From: Azospirillum tabaci
GTDB taxonomy: Bacteria > Pseudomonadota > Alphaproteobacteria > Azospirillales > Azospirillaceae
DNA length: 64,000 bases
Direction of reading: 5' to 3'
NCBI RefSeq assembly: GCF_014596085.1
Contig: NZ_JACCJY010000007.1
Span: 1-64,000, forward strand
The notes under the pieces are model-generated. The model saw only the letters and a list, made by a program, of their open reading frames with translations, did no database searches and was not told the DNA's origin. Made by a program: the position numbers and the translations under genes. Below, piece after piece: positions 43,722-55,248 of this stretch (its first letter is position 1; every line of letters starts with the position of its first letter).

Positions 43722-44484
43722 GCTGGCCGCCGTTCACCTCGATCACCTGCCCGGTGATGTAGCCGCTGAGCACATCCGACGCCAGGAACAGATAAGCGCC
43801 GACGCAGTCCTCCGCCGTGCCCAGCCGGCCCAGCGGGATGCGCGCCGCCGTCGCCGCCAGCTTCTCCGGCGAGGAGTAGCGCTGGTGGAAATCGGTGTCG
43901 ATGGTGCCGGGCGAGACAGCGTTGACGCGGATGCGGTCCGGCGCCAGCTCCGCCGCCAGGGAGCGGGTGAAGGTCGACACGAAGGCCTTCGACGCGCTGT
44001 AGATCGAGGAGCCGGGACTGCCGCCGGTGCGGGCGGAGATGGAGACGGTGTTGACGATGGCCCCTCCCCCCGCGGCGCGCAGGGCCGGCAGGGCGCGCCG
44101 GCAGGCCACGACGACGGAGCGCAGGTTGAGGTCGATCACCTCGTCCAGGAAGTCGTCGCCGATCCGCTCCAGCGGCACCCGCCCCACCATGGTGCCGGCG
44201 TTGTTGACGAGGATGTCCAGCCCGCCCAGCGCCTGCACCGCCGCGTCCACCGCCGACTCCACGGCGCGCGGGTCGCGGAAGTCGCCGCTCACCGCATAGA
44301 CCTCCGTGCCGCCCGCCGTGAGGGCGAGCGCCAGCTTCGCCGCGGCATCATTGCCACCAGAACCGTGAAGCGCCACCCGCGCCCCCAGGCTGGCGAAGGC
44401 GGTGCCCACCGCCGCGCCGATGCCCCGGCTGCTGCCGGTCACCAGCACGCGCTTGCCGCGCAGATCCTCGCCCAACAGGGTCAT
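43711..44484 (-). CDS. SDR oxidoreductase at the end of the glycerol operon
   Basis: 257 aa classical SDR: cofactor motif VTGSSRGIG (about residues 15-22), NNAGTM, catalytic VNTVSISARTGG and YSASKAF, and C-terminal VIEVNGGQLMA. Glucose-dehydrogenase or 3-oxoacyl-ACP-reductase-like; the substrate is not evident. It begins 12 bp after glpK and so is probably the last gene of the glp transcript, suggesting a role with glycerol or other polyols (inference). Confidence 0.85.
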   Translation of the reverse strand: MTLLGEDLRGKRVLVTGSSRGIGAAVGTAFASLGARVALHGSGGNDAAAKLALALTAGGTEVYAVSGDFRDPRAVESAVDAAVQALGGLDILVNNAGTMVGRVPLERIGDDFLDEVIDLNLRSVVVACRRALPALRAAGGGAIVNTVSISARTGGSPGSSIYSASKAFVSTFTRSLAAELAPDRIRVNAVSPGTIDTDFHQRYSSPEKLAATAARIPLGRLGTAEDCVGAYLFLASDVLSGYITGQVIEVNGGQLMA

Positions 44485-44496
44485 GGCTCCTGTCCC

Positions 44497-46002
<1,506 letters not shown>

Positions 46003-46029
46003 GGTCTTTCCTATGGTCTTTCTTCTTTC

Positions 46030-46166
46030 CCCTCTCCCGTCCCGGGAGAGGGAGGGACCCACGCGTCAGCGTGGGAGGGTGAGGGTACTGGCAAGGATCA
46101 GCACCTTGATCCTCGAACGACCCTCACCCGGCCCTTCGGGCCACCCTCTCCCGGGACGGGAGAGGG
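46030..46166. repeat. Dispersed palindromic (REP-like) element, copy 2
   Basis: The element is bounded by a 23-bp palindromic block at 46030-46052 and its exact reverse complement at 46144-46166, both built on CCCTCTCCCG/CGGGAGAGGG. Between them are CCCACGCGTCAGCGTGGG, GGATCAGCACCTTGATCC and GGCCCTTCGGGCC hairpins. The same GGCCC..GGGCC plus CCCTCTCCC modules form the copy at 79-276. It sits inside the glp operon between glpV and glpK. Confidence 0.8.
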
Positions 46167-46181
46167 ATTCAAGTCATCGCA

Positions 46182-47936
<1,755 letters not shown>

Positions 47937-47994
47937 CGTTGTTTCCTCCCGTTTCCATTGTTTTAGGCCCGTTCCGGCCGGCACAGGCCGGCCG

Positions 47995-48288
47995 TCACAC
48001 CCAGCGGAAGACCGCCGCGGCGTAAAGAAGCGAAAGCGCGGTCGCGTACTGCACCTCCCCACCCACCAGCCCCAGCCAGGCGAGGTGGATGAAGGCGCTG
48101 CCGAGCAGCGTGATGAACAGCCGGTCGCCGCGCGTCGTGGTGATGCCCAGCACGCCGGGGCGCGCCACCTCCGGCCGGTTGAGCGCCAGGACGGTCAGCA
48201 GGGTCAGCAGCCCGGCGATGACGGCGAAGAAGGCGCCGGTCTGCCAGGTCCAGGCCATCCAGGCGAGATGTTCGGTGACGGTGTCCAT
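47995..48288 (-). CDS. glpU: Small membrane protein GlpU (DUF2160)
   Basis: 97 aa with three hydrophobic segments (FFAVIAGLLTLLTVLAL, FITLLGSAFIHLAWLGLV, TALSLLYAAAVF). It matches the DUF2160 protein present in glp importer operons of rhizobia and relatives, placed between the permease and binding-protein genes as here. Its function in transport is not established. Confidence 0.85.
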   Translation of the reverse strand: MDTVTEHLAWMAWTWQTGAFFAVIAGLLTLLTVLALNRPEVARPGVLGITTTRGDRLFITLLGSAFIHLAWLGLVGGEVQYATALSLLYAAAVFRWV

Positions 48289-48307
48289 GGCGGCGTCCTC
48301 CCTCCCG

Positions 48308-49105
48308 TCAGACGCGGCCCAGGGCGAAGCCCTTGGCGATGTAGTTGCGCACGAACCAGATCACCAGCGCGCCGGGCAGGATGGTCAGCACCCCCGCCGC
48401 CGCCAGCAGCCCCCAATCCATGCCGGAGGCCGAGACGGTGCGCGTCATCGTCGCCGCGATGGGCTTGGCGTCCACCGAGGTCAGCGTGCGCGCCAGCAGC
48501 AGCTCGACCCAGCTGAACATGAAGCAGAAGAAGGCGGTGACGCCGATCCCGCTCGCCACCAGCGGCATGAAGATCTTCACGAAGAAACGCGGAAAGCTGT
48601 AGCCGTCGAGATAGGCGGTTTCGTCGATCTCCCGCGGTACCCCCGACATGAAGCCCTCCAGGATCCACACCGCCAGCGGCACGTTGAACAGGCAGTGGGC
48701 CAGCGCCACGGCCAGCGGCGTGTCGAACAGCCCGATGGCCGAATAGAGGTTGAAGAAGGGCAGCGCGAAGACCGCCGCCGGGGCCATGCGGTTGGACAGC
48801 AGCCAGAAGAACAGATGCTTGTCGCCGACGAAGCGGTAGCGCGAGAAGGCGTAGGCCGCCGGCAGGGCCAGCGCGATCGACAGCACCGTGTTCAGCGCCA
48901 CATACTGCAGCGAGTTCAGATAGCCCGAATACCAGGACGAGTCGGTGAAGATCCGCCGGTAATTCTCGAAGGTCAGGGTGTGGGGCCACAGCGTCAGGCC
49001 GCTGACGATCTCGGTGTTCGTCTTCAGGCTCATGTTCACGAGCCAGTAGATCGGCAGCATCAGGAACAGGATGTAGAGCGTGAGGACGATCCGTGCGCGC
49101 AGCAT
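48308..49105 (-). CDS. glpQ: Glycerol ABC transporter permease GlpQ
   Basis: 265 aa, about six membrane spans. The conserved cytoplasmic EAA loop is ETAYLDGYSFPRFFVKIFMPL in outline (about residues 175-195), typical of MalG/UgpE-type permeases. Pairs with GlpP to form the membrane channel. 15 bp from glpP. Confidence 0.92.
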   Translation of the reverse strand: MLRARIVLTLYILFLMLPIYWLVNMSLKTNTEIVSGLTLWPHTLTFENYRRIFTDSSWYSGYLNSLQYVALNTVLSIALALPAAYAFSRYRFVGDKHLFFWLLSNRMAPAAVFALPFFNLYSAIGLFDTPLAVALAHCLFNVPLAVWILEGFMSGVPREIDETAYLDGYSFPRFFVKIFMPLVASGIGVTAFFCFMFSWVELLLARTLTSVDAKPIAATMTRTVSASGMDWGLLAAAGVLTILPGALVIWFVRNYIAKGFALGRV

Positions 49106-49120
49106 GGCCCGTTTCCTTTG

Positions 49121-50004
<884 letters not shown>

Positions 50005-50005
<1 letters not shown>

Positions 50006-51093
50006 CACGCCGCCTCCCCTTCCACGAGCGTTCCGTCCGCGTAGACATGCACCATGGCGGGGTCGAGCAGCAGGGACGCCTCGTCCCCCGCGAGAGTCAG
50101 ATCCTCCGGCACCGTCGCGGCCATGGGAAGGCCCGACAGTTCCACCCGCGCGATGCGCGTGCGTCCCAGATCGTCAAGCCGGCGCACCCGCACCGGCACG
50201 CCGCCGGCCCCGGCGGGCGCCAGCGTGGCGAACTCCGGCCGCACGCCAATTTCAATTTTCGCTCCGCCGTTCAGGGCCGGATAGCCGCGGCGCAGCGCGA
50301 TGACGTGGCCGCCGACCCGCGCGGCGCGGCCCGATACCTCGGCCGGCAGGACGTTCATGCCCGGCGATCCGATGAAGTGGCCGACGAAAACGTGGGCGGG
50401 CCGCTCGAACAGCTCCTGCGGGCGGCCCACCTGGACGACGCGCCCGTCATGCATCACCACCACCTTGTCGGCGAAGGTCAGCGCCTCCGTCTGGTCGTGG
50501 GTCACGTAGATCATCGTCAGGTCGAGCGCCCGGTGCAGCGCCTTCAGCTTCGACCGCAGCTCCCATTTCAGATGCGGGTCGATGACGGTCAGCGGCTCGT
50601 CGAACAGGATGGCCGCCACATCCGGGCGGACCAGCCCTCGCCCCAGCGAGATCTTCTGCTTGGCATCGGCGGTCAGGTTCCGCCCGCGCCGGTTCAGGTC
50701 CGCCGTCAGGTCGAGCAGCCCGGCGATCTCCCGCACCCGCGCGTCGAGCGGCGCCCCGCGCAGGCCGCGGTTGCGCAGCGGAAAGGCGAGGTTCTCGTAG
50801 ACCGTCATGGTGTCGTAGACGACGGGGAACTGGAAGACCTGGGCGATGTTGCGCGCCTCGGTCGGCAGGGCCGTCACGTCCTTGCCATCGAACAGCACCC
50901 GTCCCTCGCTGGGGGTCAGCAGGCCGGAGATGATGTTCAGCAGCGTGGTCTTGCCGCAGCCCGACGGCCCGAGCAACGCGTAGGCCCCGCCCTGCTCCCA
51001 CACATGGGTCATCGGCTTCAGCGCGTAGTCGTCGTCACCTTTGGGATTGGATATGTAGCTGTGGCCGAGGGATTGAAGGTCGATGCGCGCCAT
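50005..51093 (-). CDS. glpT: Glycerol ABC transporter ATPase GlpT
   Basis: 362 aa. Walker A LLGPSGCGKTTLLN, signature region NLTADAKQKISLGRGL (the usual LSGGQ is replaced), Walker B AAILFDEPLTV, and H-loop MIYVTHDQTEAL with the His intact. C-terminal TOBE-like regulatory domain. Together with GlpS it forms an ATPase heterodimer. The signature motif here is weak while that of GlpS is perfect. Confidence 0.92.
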
Positions 51094-51110
51094 GCCGTCC
51101 GCCCTCCCCT

Positions 51111-52214
51111 TTACGCCGCCATGACCAGCGGCGGCGCCGCGGCCAGCCGCCCGTCATGGCCGAACACGAACAGCCGCCGCGGGTCGATGAAACAGTCGAT
51201 CCGCTCGCCCGGTTCGACCTCCAGCACGCCGCGGGTGACGGCGACCCAGCGGTCGGTTCCGCCATCGGTGCGCGGCAGGTCGATGTGGACAAAGCTCTCC
51301 GAGCCGGTGATCTCGCTGACCGCCACCGCACCGCTCAGGGACATCGCGTCGGCGTGGGGCCGCGTCAGGTGCAGGTGGTCGGCGCGGAAGCCGATGGTGT
51401 AGTCGTCGTCCGGCAGCTCCGCCAGCACGCCGCGGGCCGGCCCGTGCTCGCCGGTCGCCAGCACGATTTGCAGGCCGCGCTTGTGCACCCGCATGGTGTT
51501 GAGCGGCGGGTCGGAGAAGACCCGCGCGCTGGTCAGGTTGGCCGGGCGGCGGTAGACGTCCGGCGTGCGCCCGAACTGCGCCAGCCGCCCTTCCCACAGC
51601 GTCGCCGTGTTGCCGCGGAGCAGCAGCGCCTCCGCCGGTTCCGTTGTCGCGTAGACGAAGACGGCACCGGTCGCGGCGAAGATCTTCGGCAACTCCTCCC
51701 GCAGTTCCTCGCGCAGCTTGTAGTCCAGGTTGGCCAGCGGCTCGTCGAGCAGGACGAGCTGCGCCTCCTTGACCAGGGCGCGGGCGATGGCGGTGCGCTG
51801 CTGCTGGCCGCCGGAGAGCTGCTGCGGCGTGCGCTGCAGGTAGGGCTCCAGCTTCAGCAGGCGCGCCGCCTCCCGCACCTTGCGGTCGATCTCGTCCTTG
51901 GGCCGGCGGGCGACCCGCAGGGGGGAGGCGATGTTCTCGTAGACGGTCAGGGAGGGGTAGTTGATGAACTGCTGGTAGACCATGGCGACGGAGCGTTCGC
52001 GGACGTGCCGCCCCGTCACGTCCACCCCGTCCACCAGCACGCGCCCGGCGCTGGGCACGTCCAGCCCGGCCATCAGCCGCATCAGCGACGTCTTGCCCGA
52101 CAGGGTCGGCCCCAGCAGAACGTTCAGCGACCCGCGCTCCAGGCTCAGCGACACGTTCTCGAGGTGAACGTGGCCGCCGACATGCCTGCTGACCTTGTCC
52201 AGAACCAAGCCCAC
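51111..52214 (-). CDS. glpS: Glycerol ABC transporter ATPase GlpS
   Basis: 367 aa. Walker A LLGPTLSGKTSLMR, perfect signature LSGGQQQRTAIARAL, Walker B LVLLDEPLANLD, but the switch (H-loop) position reads YATTEPAEAL, where the usual His is Thr. C-terminal TOBE-like domain. It is the partner of GlpT, which has the His but a degenerate signature, so the pair should have one fully competent composite ATP site at most. Confidence 0.92.
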   Translation of the reverse strand: MGLVLDKVSRHVGGHVHLENVSLSLERGSLNVLLGPTLSGKTSLMRLMAGLDVPSAGRVLVDGVDVTGRHVRERSVAMVYQQFINYPSLTVYENIASPLRVARRPKDEIDRKVREAARLLKLEPYLQRTPQQLSGGQQQRTAIARALVKEAQLVLLDEPLANLDYKLREELREELPKIFAATGAVFVYATTEPAEALLLRGNTATLWEGRLAQFGRTPDVYRRPANLTSARVFSDPPLNTMRVHKRGLQIVLATGEHGPARGVLAELPDDDYTIGFRADHLHLTRPHADAMSLSGAVAVSEITGSESFVHIDLPRTDGGTDRWVAVTRGVLEVEPGERIDCFIDPRRLFVFGHDGRLAAAPPLVMAA

Positions 52215-52282
52215 CGGCCTTCCTCCCCAATATTCATTTTTTCTTTATTGAGATGGTTCTTGTCGCCGTTTTTCCACGCCCG

Positions 52283-53824
52283 CTATTCGGCAGCGTCGGA
52301 TGCCCTCTCCCTCCGGCTGCGCTCCTCCGTCATGAAGGCGTCGAGCGCCTGCACCTGGGCGGCGTCCAGCCGCAGCCCCAGCTTGGTCCGGCGCCACAGC
52401 ACGTCCTCGGCGGTCTCCGCCCATTCCTCCGTCATCAGATAGCGGACCTCGGCCTCGGTCAGGGTCCCGCCGAAGTCGCGGCCCAGATCCTCCGGCCGCG
52501 CGGCGCTGTCGAGAATCCGGCGGGCGCGGGTGCCGTAGGTGCGCACCAGCCGCTCCAGATGCGGCTGCGTCAGGAAGGGCGCCCGCCCGCGCAGTTCGGC
52601 GACCAGAGCCGCGACGCCGTCCACCGGGAAATCGCCGCCTGGCAGGGTCCCGGCGCTGCTCCAGTCCGAGGCGCCTGGGGCGAGCTTCGGCAGGAAGGGA
52701 GCCAGCTTGGCGATGGCCGCGTCGGCCAGACGGCGGTAGGTGGTGATCTTGCCGCCGAAGATGTTGAGCAGCGCGGCCTTGCCGTCGCCCGGCGCGTCGA
52801 GCGCCAGCACATAGTCGCGGGTCGCCGCCTGCGCCGTCGAGGCGCCATCGTCGTAGAGCGGGCGGACGCCGGAATAGGTCCACACCACGTCGGCGGGCGT
52901 CACCGGCTTGGCGAAATAGTCCCCGGCGGCGGCGCAGAGATAGGCGATCTCCGCCTCCGACGCCCGGACGTCGGCCGGATCGCCCTGGTAGTCGTTGTCG
53001 GTGGTGCCGATCAGGGTGAAGTCGCGCTCGTAGGGGATGGCGAAGACGATGCGCTTGTCGGCGTTCTGGAAGATGTAGCAGCGGTCGTGGTCGAACAGCT
53101 TCGGCACCACGATGTGCGACCCCTGGACCAGACGGATGCGCGCGTCCACCGTGGACCGCGCCCCCTGCCGCATCACCTCCGACACCCAGGGGCCGGCGGC
53201 GTTGACCAGCGCGCGGGCGCGGATGCTGCTGCGCTGCCCGCTGCGCGTGTCCTCCACCGTCACGGTCCACAGCCCGTCCTCGCGGATGGCGCTCAGGAAG
53301 CGGGTGCGGGTGCGGATCGTCGCGCCCATGCGGGCGGCGTCCTGCGCGTTCAGGACCACCAGACGCGCGTCGTCGACCCAGCAATCCGAATATTCGAAAG
53401 CGCGACCGAAACCGGGCTTCAGCGGCTTCCCCGCCGGATCGCTGAGCAGATCGAGCCCGCGCGTGCCCGGCAGTTTCTCCCGCCCGCCGAGGTGATCGTA
53501 GAGGAACAGGCCCAGCCGCAGGAACCAGGAGGGCCGCAGGCCGGGCAGATGGGGCAGGACGAAGCGCAGCGGCCAGATGATGTGCGGCGCCATGCGCCAC
53601 AGCACCTCGCGCTCGCGCAGCGCCTCGCGGACCAGCCGGAATTCGTAATATTCCAGGTAGCGCAGGCCGCCGTGGATCAGCTTCGTCGAGGCCGAGGACG
53701 TGCCCGACGCCAGATCCTTCTGTTCGCACAGATAGACGGAGCAGCCGCGCCCCGCGGCATCGCGCGCGATGCCGCAGCCGTTGATGCCGCCGCCGACGAT
53801 GGCAAGGTCGTAGACCCCGGCCAT
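52283..53824 (-). CDS. glpD: Aerobic glycerol-3-phosphate dehydrogenase
   Basis: 513 aa FAD-dependent membrane-associated enzyme that oxidises sn-glycerol-3-phosphate to dihydroxyacetone phosphate and passes electrons to quinone. Seen: FAD fold LAIVGGGINGCGIARDAAGRG, the GlpD segment STKLIHGGLRYLE (shown in outline), VNAAGPWVS and the late YRRLADAAI. First gene of the glp operon; GAGGAGGG precedes the ATG at 53824. A candidate operator lies just upstream. Confidence 0.96.
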   Translation of the reverse strand: MAGVYDLAIVGGGINGCGIARDAAGRGCSVYLCEQKDLASGTSSASTKLIHGGLRYLEYYEFRLVREALREREVLWRMAPHIIWPLRFVLPHLPGLRPSWFLRLGLFLYDHLGGREKLPGTRGLDLLSDPAGKPLKPGFGRAFEYSDCWVDDARLVVLNAQDAARMGATIRTRTRFLSAIREDGLWTVTVEDTRSGQRSSIRARALVNAAGPWVSEVMRQGARSTVDARIRLVQGSHIVVPKLFDHDRCYIFQNADKRIVFAIPYERDFTLIGTTDNDYQGDPADVRASEAEIAYLCAAAGDYFAKPVTPADVVWTYSGVRPLYDDGASTAQAATRDYVLALDAPGDGKAALLNIFGGKITTYRRLADAAIAKLAPFLPKLAPGASDWSSAGTLPGGDFPVDGVAALVAELRGRAPFLTQPHLERLVRTYGTRARRILDSAARPEDLGRDFGGTLTEAEVRYLMTEEWAETAEDVLWRRTKLGLRLDAAQVQALDAFMTEERSRRERASDAAE

Positions 53825-53873
53825 CCATCCCTCCTCTTCGCTGTGCGCCCGCCCCTTGCGGTCTGCGCCTTTG

Positions 53874-53941
53874 TTTTCGTTTCAAACGGTAGCTGAGGGT
53901 TCAACGGGCCGCAATACGAAAAAAGTGAAAGCAATACGAAA
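53874..53941. promoter_or_regulatory. Candidate GlpR-type operator upstream of glpD
   Basis: GCAATACGAAA occurs at 53911-53921 and again at 53931-53941, exactly 20 bp apart (two helical turns), and TTTTCGTTTC lies at 53874-53883 in opposite sense. ACGAAA/TTTCGT half-sites resemble those bound by DeoR-family glycerol repressors. No glpR gene is in the window, so the regulator would act from elsewhere. Confidence 0.5.
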
Positions 53942-54034
53942 GGTCATGGTGTCGGCGCCCCTCCCTCATTGGTAGAGCCGGTGAACTCCCGCGGCGCTGG
54001 CGGGTTATCCAGGCAACCGGAACCGGAGGACCGC

Positions 54035-54640
54035 GTGTTCGAGTGGATCACAAACATGGTCGAAAGCGGCGGCTACGCCGGCATCGCGCTTCTGATGCTG
54101 CTGGAGAACGTCTTTCCACCCATCCCATCGGAACTCATCATGCCGCTGGCCGGCTTCGTCGCGGCCCGTGGCGATCTCAGCCTCCCGCTGGTGGTTCTGG
54201 CGGGCACCGTAGGTTCGGTGGCGGGAGCGTTGTTCTGGTACTACGCCGGGCGGTGGCTGGGCAGCGAGCGGCTGAAGCGGCTGGCCGCGCGGCATGGCCG
54301 CTGGCTGACGGTGGCTCCCGCACAGGTGGACGAGGCGACGGGCTGGTTCCGCCGGCACAGCGCGGCGTCGGTGCTGATCGGGCGCCTGATCCCGGCGGTG
54401 CGCACGCTGATTTCCGTCCCCGCCGGGATCGCCGGGATGGGGCTGGCCCGCTTCCTGGTCTACTCGTCCATCGGAACGGCGCTGTGGTCGCTGGTCCTCG
54501 CCGGGGCGGGTTATCTGCTGGAGGGCCAGTACGACAAGGTGTCGGGATGGATGGACCCGGTGGCCAAGCTGGTCATCGCCGCCATCGCCGCCTGGTACGC
54601 CTACCGCGTCGCAACCTTCCGTCCGCAGGAACAGAACTGA
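54035..54640 (+). CDS. DedA-family membrane protein
   Basis: 201 aa with about five membrane segments. Family hallmarks: IALLMLLENVFPPIPSELI at the start with membrane-embedded acidic residues, PLAGFVAARG, and RLIPAVRTLISVPAGIAGM. DedA proteins help move undecaprenyl phosphate or lipids across the inner membrane and keep proton-motive force. GTG 54035 is chosen because GGAGGA lies five bases upstream; a start at 53969 has no such site. Confidence 0.88.
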   Translation: MFEWITNMVESGGYAGIALLMLLENVFPPIPSELIMPLAGFVAARGDLSLPLVVLAGTVGSVAGALFWYYAGRWLGSERLKRLAARHGRWLTVAPAQVDEATGWFRRHSAASVLIGRLIPAVRTLISVPAGIAGMGLARFLVYSSIGTALWSLVLAGAGYLLEGQYDKVSGWMDPVAKLVIAAIAAWYAYRVATFRPQEQN

Positions 54641-54679
54641 CGGGGACGCCCCCGTCAGTTTTCCCACACCCGTTCAACT

Positions 54680-54883
54680 TCACTCCTTCGCATCGTCCTT
54701 CGAACTGCGGGAGGGCAGGTCCTTGCGCTTCGCGGACGCCATCTCCCGCAGTTCCTTTTCGCTCATCGACTTTGCCATTTCTTTTGACGCGCCGCGCAGG
54801 CTGGATTCCGGCTGCTCCCCGCGCTTGGCGGCCAGCGCCGCGCCCGCGGCCATCTGCTGCTTCTTGGACTCCGCCTTGCTCAT
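54680..54883 (-). CDS. DUF3008 family small protein
   Basis: 67 aa, highly charged and helical: KQQMAAGAALAAKRGE, LRGASKEMAKSMSEKELREMA, then a KRKDLPSR basic tail (in fragments). This matches DUF3008. Start 54883 has GGAGGA six bases upstream. No cysteine or signal; the role is unknown. Convergent with the DedA gene 40 bp away. Confidence 0.82.
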   Translation of the reverse strand: MSKAESKKQQMAAGAALAAKRGEQPESSLRGASKEMAKSMSEKELREMASAKRKDLPSRSSKDDAKE

Positions 54884-55248
54884 CAGATTCCTCCACCGGT
54901 GATGTGAACGCTCTTTCCATCAACAGAGCATGAGCGGATTCCGTTCTTGCGGACCGGCGCTGCAACCTTTGATGCCCCTTCGCAACCAGTTCGCTCCAGC
55001 ATGGCTGCCGCGCTGCCCACCGGACCGGAATAACCACACATTGGTGTGTCTGCGTCATTCCATATCCGTAATGCGGCTTTCTCTTTCGTTAAAATTTCTT
55101 TGAGTTGTATCATTTGTTGACAACCCCTCTTTAGGACGTATTCTCGGCGATCTAATCCCTTTTTGGGACGCATATGACGTTTTTGTAAAACTCGCCGCGA
55201 TTTTTCACGTCGGATCATTGCAACGCCGAAGGATTTGTGGGGACTTCG
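54884..55248. promoter_or_regulatory. Promoter and leader of the NRPS gene
   Basis: A 365-bp gene-free gap. A good sigma-70-like promoter is visible: TTGACA at 55117-55122 and TATTCT at 55139-55144 (16-bp spacer). Two related 16-bp direct repeats (CCTCTTTAGGACGTAT 55126-55141; CCTTTTTGGGACGCAT 55158-55173; 13 of 16 identical) start 32 bp apart, the first inside the promoter spacer, which suits a repressor. About 100 nt of leader follow. No hairpin riboswitch recognised. Confidence 0.5.

Noticed and set aside
43711-44484. SDR as FabG of fatty acid synthesis
   Set aside because: Its place at the end of the glycerol operon, not in a fab cluster, and its generic motifs do not support FabG specifically.
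54884-55248. Riboswitch or small RNA in the NRPS leader
   Set aside because: No conserved riboswitch core or strong terminator hairpin was seen; the promoter and direct repeats explain the visible signals.
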